Assembly: GCF_001679785.1 (NCBI RefSeq)
Contig: NZ_CP016286.1
Coordinates: 2,480,001 to 2,544,000 of the forward strand
Source: Rhizobium leguminosarum
GTDB taxonomy: Bacteria; Pseudomonadota; Alphaproteobacteria; Rhizobiales; Rhizobiaceae
DNA length: 64,000 bases
Reading direction: 5' to 3'
The notes beneath the pieces were generated by a model. The model saw only the letters and a list, made by a program, of their open reading frames with translations. It was not told the DNA's origin and searched no databases. A program made the translations under genes and the position numbers. Positions 34,769-44,200 of this stretch are shown here, piece after piece. Every line of letters begins with the position of its first letter. Position 1 is the stretch's first letter.

Positions 34769-35548
34769 TCAGCCGTCCAGACTTTGCTGGAGCAACCCTT
34801 TCAAATAATCGGCCATGACCCCTTGGCCGATATCGTCTGCGATGAGGTCGTTGCGGACCTCGATCATTACATTGCGCAAGCCATTCGAAAGCCCGTGCAG
34901 GATCAGCGTGTGGGTGACGCCGTCCTCGGGTCCGTAGGGCTCGTTACGTTCCGTCCTGTAAAGCGGCGCCTTGGCCGCGACCTCCAGCATGCGATCCGCG
35001 AGCCGGCTGTCCTCGTCGTGCAATATGCCGAGTTCGACGGCGCGTTCGCGGCCGTGATAGACCGGCGTGAAGCTGTGCATCGTCACGATGATGCTGTCCT
35101 GCCCCCTAGCCCGGCGATCACGGATCAGCCCGCGAATGGCGTCGTGGAAAGGCACGTAAAGCGAGTCGGTGCGCGCAAGCCGTTCTTCCGGGCTCAAATC
35201 CCTGTTGCCGGGAATGGCGTAGATCTCGCTGGTCTCCGGCATCGCGCCGGGTGAACTGGGCGGCCGGTTGCAGTCATAGATAAGCCGCGAGAACCGCTGG
35301 TAAACGAGCGTCGCGTCGAGCGCTTCCGATATGTTGCGGGCGACCGCAAGCGCGCCCGGGTCCCAGGCAATGTGACTGGAGAGCGCTTCGCTGGGCAGGC
35401 CGAGATCGCCGAAAACGGCTGGAAGCGCATTCGAAGCGTGCTCGCAGATCAGAAGCACCGAGCTCCGGCCTTGGGTGCGTTCGATCCCGACGCAGTCGCC
35501 GTCCGCTTCGCTGAGGATTTTCGGCCGGGCCAGCACCAAAGGCGCCAC
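34769..35548 (-). CDS. N-formylglutamate amidohydrolase family protein
   Basis: 259 aa. The family pattern is visible: LLICEHASNALPAVFGDLGL near residue 32 (His/Glu metal ligand region), SRLIYDCNRPP, MHSFTPVYHGRERAVELGIL, and HGLSNGLRNVMIEVRNDLI. Known members release formate from N-formylglutamate in histidine breakdown. Here no hut gene is near, and the partner genes make gamma-glutamyl conjugates, so the enzyme may hydrolyse a gamma-glutamyl amide (hypothesis). The start is GTG 35548 by frame, though a GTG at 35536 is possible. It is the first gene of a minus-strand set facing the RpiR regulator. Confidence 0.82.
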   Translation of the reverse strand: MAPLVLARPKILSEADGDCVGIERTQGRSSVLLICEHASNALPAVFGDLGLPSEALSSHIAWDPGALAVARNISEALDATLVYQRFSRLIYDCNRPPSSPGAMPETSEIYAIPGNRDLSPEERLARTDSLYVPFHDAIRGLIRDRRARGQDSIIVTMHSFTPVYHGRERAVELGILHDEDSRLADRMLEVAAKAPLYRTERNEPYGPEDGVTHTLILHGLSNGLRNVMIEVRNDLIADDIGQGVMADYLKGLLQQSLDG

Positions 35549-35617
35549 TCCTATCCCTTAACAAATTCTTGATGAAGAAAAGAATTCTTCAGGTTTCGGT
35601 CAGTGTCAAGCATGGAC

Positions 35618-35633
35618 TGAAAATTTCTTTTCA
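35618..35633. promoter_or_regulatory. Candidate RpiR-type operator
   Basis: TGAAAA-TTTC-TTTTCA is an inverted repeat with six-base arms in the divergent promoter region. It lies next to a TTGACA hexamer at 35643-35648 that could be the -35 box of the regulator. Operators with TGAAA/TTTCA arms suit MurR/RpiR family proteins. The evidence is positional only. Confidence 0.4.
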
Positions 35634-35717
35634 TGACAGTGGTTGACATGGATTGTGACAGCGTTGTTAACTTTGAGTGGGAAAGTGGCGCCAGACCATC
35701 CCGGGGAGCATAGTTAC

Positions 35718-36590
35718 GTGACAGTTGCGTCGAAGACGGTTTCGGACGTCATACACTCGCATTTGGGGGTGTTGACGCGTGCCGAGAAGCAGTTGGCCGA
35801 AAGCCTTCTCGACAATTATCCGGTTTCCGGCCTCGGCAGCATCACCACGATTGCCGAGAATGCCGGCGTCTCGACGCCGACTGTCGTGCGCATGGTGCAG
35901 AAGCTTGGCTTTAAGGGCTATCCGGACTTTCAGGCGCATCTGCATCAGGAAGTCGAGGCGACGATCTCGAACCCGATCGCCAAGCACGACCGCTGGGCGC
36001 AGAACGCACCAGGCACCCATATTCTCAACCGCTTCGCCGATGCCATCATGGGCAATCTGCGCCAGACGCTGACCGATCTCGACACCGCGACGTTCGACAG
36101 CGTCGCCGCGTTGCTCTCCGACCGCAAGCGCGGCCTTTATTTCGTGGGCGGCCGCATCACCGGCGCGCTTGCCGAATATTTCTTCACCCATATGCAGGTG
36201 ATCCGGCCGGCAACGACGCTGCTATCGTCGAATTCCAGCAGCTGGCCGCAATATGTCCTCAACATGAATGCCGGCGACATCCTGATCATTTTCGACATCC
36301 GCCGCTATGAGCAGGAGATGGTGAGCCTTGCGACCGCCGCCCGCAAGCGCGGCGCCGAAATCATCGTCTTCACCGACCAGTGGGGTTCGCCCGCGGCCAA
36401 GCTCGCCAGGCATGCCTTCCGCGTCCGGATCGAGGCGCCGTCGGCCTGGGATTCCTCCGTCGTCACCCTTTTCATCGTCGAAGCGCTGATCGAGGCCGTG
36501 CAGAATTCCACCTGGGACGAGACGAAGGAGCGCATGAAGACGCTGGAAGGCCTGTTCGAGCAGACCAGGCTTTTCCGCAAACCGGGTTAG
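35718..36590 (+). CDS. MurR/RpiR-family transcriptional regulator
   Basis: 290 aa from GTG 35718, with GGGGAG upstream; a TTG at 35643 would extend it by 25 residues. The N-terminal HTH_6 domain shows LTRAEKQLAESLLDNYP and AENAGVSTPTVVRMVQKLGFKGYPDFQ. A SIS sugar-phosphate-like domain follows at about residues 120-260 (GLYFVGGRITGALAEYFF, then GDILIIFDIRRYEQEM). It is divergent from the amidohydrolase/permease/GS-like operon and directly upstream of an ABC importer, so it probably controls both. The ligand may be a phosphorylated or charged metabolite. Confidence 0.87.
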   Translation: MTVASKTVSDVIHSHLGVLTRAEKQLAESLLDNYPVSGLGSITTIAENAGVSTPTVVRMVQKLGFKGYPDFQAHLHQEVEATISNPIAKHDRWAQNAPGTHILNRFADAIMGNLRQTLTDLDTATFDSVAALLSDRKRGLYFVGGRITGALAEYFFTHMQVIRPATTLLSSNSSSWPQYVLNMNAGDILIIFDIRRYEQEMVSLATAARKRGAEIIVFTDQWGSPAAKLARHAFRVRIEAPSAWDSSVVTLFIVEALIEAVQNSTWDETKERMKTLEGLFEQTRLFRKPG

Positions 36591-36781
36591 GAGGACAAGA
36601 CTAAAACAGAAGAAAAACAATGACGGATTTTTCGCGGAAACAGACGGCGTTGTCGCAAATAAAGCATTTGTCGCAACCCCCGCTATTCACAGCAGAATTA
36701 ACGTCACCGAACTGTCACACAAGCTTCATGTAATCTCATTAACAGCATCGCCAGACACTGAAAACCCGAAGGAGAACAACA

Positions 36782-37885
36782 GTGATCTCTAACATTTCTC
36801 GACTTCTGTCGCTTTCTACTGCGATGATCGTGGCCTCGACCGCGATTGCCGCCGCCGAGCCGAGCGCTGAGCTTATCGCCGCCGCCAAAAAAGAAGGAAG
36901 CCTGACGACGATCGCTCTTCCGCACTCCTGGTGCGGCTATGGCGACGTCATTGCCGGCTTCAAGGCCAAGTACGGCCTCGAGGTCAACGAACTGAACCCG
37001 GATGCAAGTTCGGGCGACGAAATCGAAGCCATCAAGGCCAACAAGGGCAACACCGGCCCGCAGGCTCCTGACGTCATCGACGTCGGCCTCTCTTTCGGCC
37101 CGTCCGCCAAGAAAGACGGCCTGATCCAGCCTTATAAGGTCTCCACCTGGGATTCCATTCCTGACAGCGCCAAGGATGCTGAAGGCTACTGGTACGGCGA
37201 CTATTACGGCGTTCTCGCGCTCCTGGTGAACAAGGATCTCGTCAAGGAATCGCCGACTGACTGGGCCGACCTGAAAAAGAGCGACTATGCAAACAGCGTC
37301 GCCCTCGCAGGCGATCCGCGCAGCGCCAACCAGGCTGTCCAGGGCGTCTACGCCGCTGGTCTTTCCGCATCCGGCGGCGACGCGGCCAAGGCAGCCGAGG
37401 AAGGCCTGAAGTTCTTCGCCGAACTGAACAAGAGCGGCAACTTCGTGCCTGTCGTCGGCAAGGCTGCTCCCTTCGCACAGGGCTCCACGCCGATCGTCAT
37501 CGCCTGGGACTACAATGCCCTCTCGTGGGGCGAAGGCCTGAAGGGCAATCCTCCCTTCGAGGTCGTTGTTCCGAAGACCGGCGTCGTAGCCGGCGTCTAT
37601 GTTCAGGCGATTTCCGCCTTCGCTCCACACCCGAACGCTGCCAAGCTCTGGATGGAATATCTCTATTCCGACGAAGGCCAGCTCGGCTGGCTGAAGGGCT
37701 ATTGCCACCCGATCCGCTTCAACGATCTTGCCAAGAACAACAAGATCCCGAAGGAACTGCTCGACAAGCTGCCGCCGGCAGCAGCCTATGAAAAGGCTGT
37801 CTTCCCGACGCTGGAAGAGCAGGCCGCCGGCAAGGAAACCATAACCAAGAACTGGGATTCCGTCGTCGGCGCCAACGTTCAGTAA
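36782..37885 (+). CDS. ABC transporter periplasmic binding protein (polyamine/Fe-type)
   Basis: 367 aa starting with GTG 36782 behind AAGGAG. The signal peptide is ISRLLSLSTAMIVASTAIAAA. The mature protein reads like PotD/FutA-class binding proteins: AAAKKEGSLTTIALPHSWCGYGDVIAGF, DVIDVGLSFGPSAKK, and GYWYGDYYGVLALLVNKD. It delivers a ligand to the two permeases and ATPase encoded next. Given the divergent gamma-glutamylation genes, an amine or amino alcohol ligand is possible, but iron or phosphonates cannot be excluded. A strong hairpin follows the stop codon. Confidence 0.85.
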   Translation: MISNISRLLSLSTAMIVASTAIAAAEPSAELIAAAKKEGSLTTIALPHSWCGYGDVIAGFKAKYGLEVNELNPDASSGDEIEAIKANKGNTGPQAPDVIDVGLSFGPSAKKDGLIQPYKVSTWDSIPDSAKDAEGYWYGDYYGVLALLVNKDLVKESPTDWADLKKSDYANSVALAGDPRSANQAVQGVYAAGLSASGGDAAKAAEEGLKFFAELNKSGNFVPVVGKAAPFAQGSTPIVIAWDYNALSWGEGLKGNPPFEVVVPKTGVVAGVYVQAISAFAPHPNAAKLWMEYLYSDEGQLGWLKGYCHPIRFNDLAKNNKIPKELLDKLPPAAAYEKAVFPTLEEQAAGKETITKNWDSVVGANVQ

Positions 37886-37897
37886 AGTTCGATCCTG

Positions 37898-37925
37898 CCT
37901 CCCCGCCGCAAGGCGGGGAGGTTTT
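37898..37925 (+). terminator. Partial terminator between binding protein and permease genes
   Basis: CCTCCCCGCC (37898-37907) pairs with GGCGGGGAGG (37912-37921) across a GCAA tetraloop, with TTTT directly after. It sits 13 bases after the binding-protein stop and 20 bases before the permease start. This suits partial termination or 3'-end protection, giving more binding protein than permease. Confidence 0.85.
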
Positions 37926-37944
37926 CTCACTCCGACGCCCCAGG

Positions 37945-38850
37945 ATGAGCTTTTCCATGAGCACCGTTTCAACGCCGATGGCGAGCAGTGCCCCCTTGAT
38001 CAACAAAGACCGCGTGATCGACTGGCTGGGCATCACACCCTTCATTATTTTCTCCCTGCTATTTCTGATCATCCCCACGCTTTATCTCGTGGTGGGCGCG
38101 TTCCTGACGCCCGAGGGCGATTTCACGCTGAAGAATATCGGCGATCTTTTTACGCCATCGATCATGAGCGCTTACTGGATCAGTATCCGCGTCTCGGTCG
38201 CCTCCGCCCTCGGCGGCGCGTTGATCGGCTTTTTCCTTGCCTGGGCCGTCGTGCTCGGCGGTCTGCCCGCCTCCGTACGCTCGACACTGCTGACCTTCTC
38301 CGGCGTCGCCTCGAATTTCGCCGGCGTGCCGCTTGCCTTCGCCTTCCTCGCAACGCTCGGCCGCACCGGCCTTGTGACGATCTTCCTGCGCGAATGGTTC
38401 GGTTTCAATCTTTACGGTACCGGTTTCAACCTGCTGTCCTTCTTCGGCCTCACCATCACCTACATGTATTTTCAGATTCCGCTAATGGTGCTGATCCTGA
38501 CGCCGGCCCTCGACGGCATGAAGAAGGAATGGCGCGAAGCATCGCAGATTCTCGGCGCCACCAACCGCCAATACTGGACGATGGTCGCGCTGCCGATCCT
38601 CTGGCCGAGCCTGCTCGGTACGACGCTGCTGCTTTTCGCCAATGCCTTCGGCGCCATCGCCACAGCCTTTGCGCTGACCGGCAGCTCGCTGAACATCGTG
38701 CCGATCCTGCTTTATGCGCAGATCCGCGGCGACGTTCTGCATAATGCCAACCTCGGTTACGCCATCGCGCTCGGCATGATCGTCATCACCGGCGTCTCCA
38801 ACGTCCTTTACCTCCTGCTGCGCATGCGCGCCGAACGGTGGCAGAAATGA
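37945..38850 (+). CDS. ABC transporter permease (first)
   Basis: 301 aa with about six membrane segments, beginning DWLGITPFIIFSLLFLIIPTLYLVVGAFL. The cytoplasmic EAA loop is EWREASQILGATNRQYWTMVALPILWPS, where EA...G contacts the ATPase. It is a PotB-class inner-membrane subunit. ATG 37945 and ATG 37957 are both possible starts. Its stop overlaps the next permease's start (ATGA). Confidence 0.87.
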   Translation: MSFSMSTVSTPMASSAPLINKDRVIDWLGITPFIIFSLLFLIIPTLYLVVGAFLTPEGDFTLKNIGDLFTPSIMSAYWISIRVSVASALGGALIGFFLAWAVVLGGLPASVRSTLLTFSGVASNFAGVPLAFAFLATLGRTGLVTIFLREWFGFNLYGTGFNLLSFFGLTITYMYFQIPLMVLILTPALDGMKKEWREASQILGATNRQYWTMVALPILWPSLLGTTLLLFANAFGAIATAFALTGSSLNIVPILLYAQIRGDVLHNANLGYAIALGMIVITGVSNVLYLLLRMRAERWQK

Positions 38851-39635
38851 AAGCTCAACGTCTCGGAGCCTGGATCGCCATCATTCTCGGCGCGTCCTAC
38901 TTTATCATCCCGCTGATCGGCACAATCGAGTTCTCGCTGCGCATGCGCCGCGGCGAATACAGCCTCGATGCCTATCAATCGGTCTTCTCAGATATTCAGT
39001 TCCGCGAGACCTTCGGTTACTCCATGCTGATGGCGTTACTCACCATCGTCTTCGGCATGCTGCTCGTCGTGCCAACGGCCTATTGGGTGCGGCTGCGGTT
39101 GCCGCAGATGCGCCCCATCGTCGAATTCATCACGCTGCTGCCGCTTGTGATTCCCGCAATCGTCATCGTCTTCGGTTACCTCAGGATGTATAATTCGTCA
39201 TCCTACCTGCCGCTGACGGGTTCAACGACGGGCACCAACATCCTGCTGGTCTTTTCCTATATCACCCTGTCCCTGCCCTACATGTACCGCGCCGTCGATA
39301 CCGCCATGCGCGCCATCGACGTCCGCACGCTGACGGAGGCAGCCGAAAGTCTCGGCGCCAGCTGGACGACCATCATGTTCAAATGCATTTTCCCCAACGT
39401 CATGAGCGGCGTGCTTTCAGGCGCGTTTATCACGCTCGCGATCGTCATGGGCGAATTCACCTTCGCCGCACTGCTCAACCGTCCGGCCTTTGGTCCCTAC
39501 CTGCAGCTGGTCGGCGCCAACAAGGCCTATGAGCCTTCGGCGCTCGCCGTCATCGCCTTCTCGATCACCTGGCTCAGCATGGGCCTGCTCAACCTCGTTT
39601 CCCGCGTCGGCAAAGCCCGCCCGGCAAAGGCTTAA
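38847..39635 (+). CDS. ABC transporter permease (second)
   Basis: 262 aa PotC-class inner-membrane subunit with six hydrophobic segments, starting AWIAIILGASYFIIPLIGTIEF. The EAA-type loop is TLTEAAESLGASWTTIMFKCIFPNVMSG. ATG 38847 is chosen because it overlaps the preceding stop codon; a GTG at 38838 in the same frame is less likely. It forms the channel with the first permease. Confidence 0.87.
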   Translation: MKAQRLGAWIAIILGASYFIIPLIGTIEFSLRMRRGEYSLDAYQSVFSDIQFRETFGYSMLMALLTIVFGMLLVVPTAYWVRLRLPQMRPIVEFITLLPLVIPAIVIVFGYLRMYNSSSYLPLTGSTTGTNILLVFSYITLSLPYMYRAVDTAMRAIDVRTLTEAAESLGASWTTIMFKCIFPNVMSGVLSGAFITLAIVMGEFTFAALLNRPAFGPYLQLVGANKAYEPSALAVIAFSITWLSMGLLNLVSRVGKARPAKA

Positions 39636-39647
39636 GGTATCTGGTTC

Positions 39648-40709
39648 ATGTCTTTTCTCACGCTGACCAACATTCAGAAATCCTTCGGCCCGGTTCAGGT
39701 CGTCAAGAACTTCAACATGACGATCGAAAAGGGTGAGTTCGTCTCCTTTCTCGGCCCGTCAGGCTGCGGCAAGACGACCGTCCTGCGCATGATCGCCGGC
39801 TTCGAAACGCCGACCGGCGGCACGCTGACGATCAATGGCAAGGATCAGAGCTCGCTGAAGCCGAACCAGCGCAATATCGGCATGGTCTTCCAAGCTTACG
39901 CATTGTTCCCCAACATGACGGTACACGACAACGTCGCCTTCGGTCTCAAGGTCGCCGGCGCCCCGAAGCCTCAGATCGACGCCCGCGTCAAGGAAATGCT
40001 CGGTCTGATCAAACTCGATCATCTGGCCGACCGCTTCCCCTATCAACTGTCGGGCGGCCAGCAGCAGCGTGTCGCCCTTGCGCGCGCGCTTGCCGTCAAG
40101 CCGCAGGTGTTGTTGCTCGACGAGCCCCTCTCCGCGCTCGACGCCAAGATCCGCGTCTCACTGCGCGAGGAAATTCGCCAGATCCAGCAGCAGCTCGGCA
40201 TCACCACGGTCTTCGTCACCCATGATCAGGAAGAAGCCCTGTCGATCTCCGACCGCATCGTCGTCATGAATGCCGGCAAGGCCGACCAGATCGGTTCGCC
40301 CTTCGAGATCTACAACACGCCGGCGACGCGCTTCGTCGCCTCTTTCGTCGGCACGCTGAACCTGATCGAAGCCAAGGTCGTCGATCCCGACAGCAACCGC
40401 ATCCAGATCGGTGATCAGGGCATAACGCTGAAGCAGTCGGTGGCCGCTCACAAGACTGGCGAAACCATCTCACTGGCCCTGCGTCCGGAAGCCGGCTCGC
40501 TCTCCGACAGCGTCAAGAGCGACACGGCGCTGACCGGCCAGGTCGTTTCGGCCCACTTCCTGGGGTCGGTCATTCGCACCCGCATGAATGTTGGCGGCAA
40601 CGTCATCTCCTTCGACATGTTCAACAGCCCCGGCATCACCCCGCCGCAGGCCGGCGAAACCGTAACCCTGCGCTTCATGGCGGCCGACCTGCTGATCATC
40701 CGCGACTGA
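39648..40709 (+). CDS. ABC transporter ATP-binding protein (PotA-like)
   Basis: 353 aa. Walker A GPSGCGKTT is near residue 37, the signature LSGGQQQRVALARAL near 137, and Walker B LLLDEPLSALDAKI after it. The H-loop lies in TTVFVTHDQEEAL. A C-terminal TOBE-like regulatory region (RPEAGSLSD onward) is typical of the Pot/Mal/Fbp group. It energises the two permeases encoded directly upstream. A terminator follows. Confidence 0.9.
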   Translation: MSFLTLTNIQKSFGPVQVVKNFNMTIEKGEFVSFLGPSGCGKTTVLRMIAGFETPTGGTLTINGKDQSSLKPNQRNIGMVFQAYALFPNMTVHDNVAFGLKVAGAPKPQIDARVKEMLGLIKLDHLADRFPYQLSGGQQQRVALARALAVKPQVLLLDEPLSALDAKIRVSLREEIRQIQQQLGITTVFVTHDQEEALSISDRIVVMNAGKADQIGSPFEIYNTPATRFVASFVGTLNLIEAKVVDPDSNRIQIGDQGITLKQSVAAHKTGETISLALRPEAGSLSDSVKSDTALTGQVVSAHFLGSVIRTRMNVGGNVISFDMFNSPGITPPQAGETVTLRFMAADLLIIRD

Positions 40710-40732
40710 TTTCGCCAATACTGCTGAGGCAA

Positions 40733-40758
40733 AAGGCGCCGCGAAACGGCGCCTTGTT
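40733..40758 (+). terminator. Rho-independent terminator of the ABC operon
   Basis: AAGGCGCCG (40733-40741) pairs with CGGCGCCTT (40747-40755), followed by GTTCATTTT. It lies 24 bases after the ATPase stop codon. Confidence 0.85.
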
Positions 40759-40904
40759 CATTTTAGCTCGTCCGATCCGTCAGCAATCGTGATGCAGCCA
40801 TCACCACAAGGTACTTGAACTCTCCGAGGTCGGTGCCAGAAGCTGAACAAACCAAATGAACCGGGGTAGCCTCCGCCTGGCACTTTAAGAAGTGGGATAT
40901 TTCA

Positions 40905-41210
40905 ATGATTACCTGCCACCTGCGCTATGTGATCGATCCGTACAAGCTTGCGGAATTCGAAGAATATGCCCGACTCTGGATTCCGATCGTCAACAGGATG
41001 GGCGGCACCCATCACGGTTATTTCCTGCCGTCCGAAGGCGCCAACAATATTGCCGTTGCGCTGTTTTCCTTCCCGAGCCTTGCCGCCTACGAGGACTATC
41101 GCACACGTATGGCAAGCGATCCGGAATGTCAGGCGGCTTTCGAACTCGACAAACGCAACCGCAGTATCGTCAGCTATGAACGCAGCTTCATGCGGCCCCT
41201 GCTCGGCTGA
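40905..41210 (+). CDS. NIPSNAP family protein
   Basis: 101 aa. It opens MITCHLRYVIDPYKLAEFEEYARLW and has the family pattern GGTHHGYFLPSEGANNIAVALFSFPSLAAYEDYRTRM, an antiparallel alpha+beta barrel like dimeric ferredoxin-fold proteins. NIPSNAP proteins have no agreed bacterial function. It is a single-gene unit between two terminators. Confidence 0.87.
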   Translation: MITCHLRYVIDPYKLAEFEEYARLWIPIVNRMGGTHHGYFLPSEGANNIAVALFSFPSLAAYEDYRTRMASDPECQAAFELDKRNRSIVSYERSFMRPLLG

Positions 41211-41241
41211 TCAAACCCGCGCACGACGGGAAATGAAAAAC

Positions 41242-41269
41242 CCCGCCAAGCTGGCTGGCGGGACTTTTT
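41242..41269. terminator. Bidirectional terminator
   Basis: CCCGCCA (41242-41248) pairs with TGGCGGG (41256-41262), followed by ACTTTTTC on the plus strand; A residues before the stem give a T-run on the minus strand. It separates the NIPSNAP gene from the convergent sugar ABC operon. Confidence 0.85.
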
Positions 41270-41284
41270 CGTTCAGTTATGCGC

Positions 41285-42286
41285 TTAGCGGATCGCCTGG
41301 TCGTCTACATCGAAACGATGCACGTGCGCCTGGTCCGGCGTTGCATAGACGATCTCGTCCGGCTCATACTGGTGCTCGCCGAAAAGACGCGCCGTCAACA
41401 GGCCGCACTGATCGGATTCCAGATAGATGATCGTGTCGGCGCCGAGATGCTCGACATGCACGACCTTCGCAGCCCAAGTCCCGCGTTCGCGCGATAACGT
41501 CAAATGTTCGGGACGCACGCCGATCGTCTTGGCGCTGTGATCGCCGACCTTCTCGGCCGCGATAAAATTCATCTGCGGCGAGCCGATGAAGCCGGCAACA
41601 AAGACATTGGCCGGTCGTTTGTAGAGTTCCATCGGCGAACCGATCTGCTCGATCGCCCCGGCATTCAGCACCACGATCTTGTCGGCAAGCGTCATCGCCT
41701 CGACCTGGTCGTGGGTGACATAGATCATCGTCGCCTTCAGGCTGCGGTGAAGCCGGGCGATTTCGAGGCGGGTCTGGACGCGCAGCGCCGCATCGAGGTT
41801 CGACAGCGGCTCGTCGAACAGGAAGAGTTCCGGTTCGCGCACGATCGCACGGCCGATGGCGACGCGCTGGCGTTGGCCGCCGGAGAGCTCGGCCGGCCGC
41901 CGCGCCAGATAGGGTTTCAACGAGAGCATGCCGGACGCCTTGCCGACACGCCTTTCGATCTCATCCTTGGCGGTGCCGGCCTGCTTGAGCCCGAGCCCCA
42001 TATTGTCCTTGACCGTCAGATGCGGATAGAGCGCGTAGGACTGGAACACCATGGCGATGCCGCGCTTGGCCGGCGGCGTCAATGTCTCATCGCGACCATT
42101 GATGACGACGGCGCCTGAGGTGACGTCTTCGAGGCCAGCGATGCTGCGCAACAGCGTCGATTTCCCGCAGCCCGACGGCCCGACGAAGATGACGAATTCG
42201 CCATCCTTGACCTCGAGGTCGATGCCTTTCAGCACCTCATGCGTGCCATAGGTCTTGCGGATGGATTTGAGTTGAAGCGATCCCAC
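41285..42286 (-). CDS. Sugar ABC transporter ATP-binding protein (MalK/UgpC-like)
   Basis: 333 aa from GTG 42286, which has an AAGGAAAG site; the frame to 42370 overlaps the dehydrogenase gene. Walker A is GPSGCGKST near residue 37, signature [16 protein letters not shown], Walker [16 protein letters not shown], with the MalK-type C-terminal regulatory fold ([15 protein letters not shown]). CUT1-type ATPases of this sort serve oligosaccharide and amino-sugar importers. It is the last gene of a five-gene operon. Confidence 0.9.
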   Translation of the reverse strand: MGSLQLKSIRKTYGTHEVLKGIDLEVKDGEFVIFVGPSGCGKSTLLRSIAGLEDVTSGAVVINGRDETLTPPAKRGIAMVFQSYALYPHLTVKDNMGLGLKQAGTAKDEIERRVGKASGMLSLKPYLARRPAELSGGQRQRVAIGRAIVREPELFLFDEPLSNLDAALRVQTRLEIARLHRSLKATMIYVTHDQVEAMTLADKIVVLNAGAIEQIGSPMELYKRPANVFVAGFIGSPQMNFIAAEKVGDHSAKTIGVRPEHLTLSRERGTWAAKVVHVEHLGADTIIYLESDQCGLLTARLFGEHQYEPDEIVYATPDQAHVHRFDVDDQAIR

Positions 42287-42296
42287 GGGTCTTTCC

Positions 42297-43355
42297 TTAT
42301 AATCTGACCGGCTGGCCGGTGCGCACGCTCTCGTCGGCGGCAAGGCAGATGCGCAGCGACGCCACCGCATCCGCCATATGGCGGTCGAGGTCCAGATCCT
42401 CGCGGATCGCCCTCAGCATGAAGGCCTGCTCCAGGTCGCAGAGCGCCTGATGACCGGGCTCGCCTTCCATTGTCATGTCCTGGTCAGGCCGGATGAATTT
42501 GCCGTCCGGGCCGGTCTCGGCCGTGTGCAAGCGGATAACCGACGTCTTGGTGTGCGTGTCGATATCGTCGGACTTGGCGTTCGGATCCATGACGATCGAC
42601 ACAGCACCCTTCGGCGACATCACATCTTTCACGAAGAAGGCGGTTTCCGAGATCATCGGTCCCCAGCCGGCCTCGTACCAGCCGACGGAACCGTCCTCGA
42701 ACAGCACCTGCAGGTGACCGTAATTATACATGTCGGCAGCGATCTCGTCCGACATGCGCAGCCCCATGCCGCGCACCTCGACGGCCTTGGCGTCGGTGAT
42801 CTGGCACATGACGTCGACATAATGCACGCCGCAATCGACGATCGGCGAGGTCGTGCGCATCAGCGACTTATGCGTCGCCCAGGTCGGGCCGCTGGACTGC
42901 TGGTTGAGGTTCATGCGGAAGACGTAAGGCGGGCCGAGCTTGCGCGCCTCTTCGATCAGCCTCATCCAGGAAGGGTGATGGCGAAGAATATAGCCGATCA
43001 CCAGCTTGCGCGCCGCCTTCCTGGCCGCCGCAACGACGCGCTCGGCATCGGCGACGGTGGTCGCCAGCGGCTTTTCCACGAAGACATCGCAGCCGGCCTC
43101 GAAGGCGGCGACAGCATAATCGGCATGGCTGTCGGAATAGGTGTTGATCGAGCAGAGGTCCGGCTTCAGCTCGGCCAGCGCCGCCATGAAGTCGGGATGG
43201 ATCGTGTAGTCCTGCAGCTCAGGCTCCAATTGCGGCGTCGAGCGGTTGACGAGACCGACGATCTCGAAGCCCGGATTGTTGTGATAGGCGAGCGCATGGC
43301 TGCGGCCCATATTGCCGAGGCCGGCAACGAGGACGCGGATCGGTTTTTCGGTCAC
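42297..43355 (-). CDS. Gfo/Idh/MocA-family NAD(P)-dependent oxidoreductase
   Basis: 352 aa. The N-terminal Rossmann motif is [18 protein letters not shown], followed by [19 protein letters not shown] with the conserved EKP. The C-terminal catalytic fold includes [18 protein letters not shown] with the active-site-like D-x-x-x-H pattern. Members oxidise sugars, inositols or amino sugars at a ring carbon. The start is GTG 43355 overlapping the permease stop (GTGA), with AGGAG upstream. Its place between permease and ATPase genes suggests it acts on the imported sugar. Confidence 0.9.
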   Translation of the reverse strand: MTEKPIRVLVAGLGNMGRSHALAYHNNPGFEIVGLVNRSTPQLEPELQDYTIHPDFMAALAELKPDLCSINTYSDSHADYAVAAFEAGCDVFVEKPLATTVADAERVVAAARKAARKLVIGYILRHHPSWMRLIEEARKLGPPYVFRMNLNQQSSGPTWATHKSLMRTTSPIVDCGVHYVDVMCQITDAKAVEVRGMGLRMSDEIAADMYNYGHLQVLFEDGSVGWYEAGWGPMISETAFFVKDVMSPKGAVSIVMDPNAKSDDIDTHTKTSVIRLHTAETGPDGKFIRPDQDMTMEGEPGHQALCDLEQAFMLRAIREDLDLDRHMADAVASLRICLAADESVRTGQPVRL

Positions 43356-44191
43356 TTGACGGCTCCTGACGTGATGCCGCGGATCAGCTGCCGCGAGAAG
43401 ATGACGTAGAGGACGAGGATCGGCAGGATCGCCAGCGACAGCGCCGCCAGCACCGCGTTCCAGTTGGTGACGAACTGGCCGATGAAGATCTGCGAGCCGA
43501 GCGTCACCGTCTTGGTCGCCTCGGAGGGCGCCAGGATCAGCGGGAACCAGAGATCGTTCCAGATCGGGATCATCGTGAACACCGCAACCGTCGCCATGGC
43601 CGGGCGCACCAACGGCAGCACCAGGCGGAAGAAGATCGCATATTCGGACAGCCCGTCGATGCGGCCGGCATTCTTCAGATCGTCCGAAACCGTGCGCATG
43701 AATTCCGACAGGATGAAGATCGCCAGCGGTATCCCCTGTGCGGTATAGACGAGGATCAGCGCCGTCAGCGTATTGACGAGGCCGGCCGCCACCATGCCCT
43801 GCAGGATCGCCACCGTGCCGAGACGGATCGGGATCATGATGCCGATCGCCATATAGAGCCCAAGCAGCGTATTGCCGCGGAAACGGTATTCGGAAAGCGC
43901 AAAGGCGGCCATGGCGCCGAACAGCAGCACCAGCAGGATCGAGACGATCGTGACGATGAAGCTGTTCTGGAAATAGGTGGCGAAATCGCCCTGCCCCAGC
44001 ACCGTCTGATAGCCGACCAGGCTGAAGGTCGACGGCGTCGGGATCATCAACGGCTCACGGAAGATCGAAGCGCGATCCTTGAACGAGTTGACGATCGTCA
44101 GAAAGACCGGAAACAGCGCGACCAGCGTATAGGCGCTGAGCGCCAGATGCACGAGGCCGGTGCGGATGGGAGATGTGCGTGCCTTGGACAT
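43352..44191 (-). CDS. Sugar ABC transporter permease (MalG-like)
   Basis: 279 aa with six membrane segments. The EAA loop is LKNAGRIDGLSEYAIFFRLVLPLVRPAMATV. The N-terminal LVHLALSAYTLVALFPVFLTIVNSFKD and the IFREPLMIPTP loop are typical of CUT1 second permeases. It pairs with the MalF-like permease whose gene ends ten bases upstream. Confidence 0.9.
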   Translation of the reverse strand: MSKARTSPIRTGLVHLALSAYTLVALFPVFLTIVNSFKDRASIFREPLMIPTPSTFSLVGYQTVLGQGDFATYFQNSFIVTIVSILLVLLFGAMAAFALSEYRFRGNTLLGLYMAIGIMIPIRLGTVAILQGMVAAGLVNTLTALILVYTAQGIPLAIFILSEFMRTVSDDLKNAGRIDGLSEYAIFFRLVLPLVRPAMATVAVFTMIPIWNDLWFPLILAPSEATKTVTLGSQIFIGQFVTNWNAVLAALSLAILPILVLYVIFSRQLIRGITSGAVK

Positions 44192-44200
44192 GCGCGCTCC

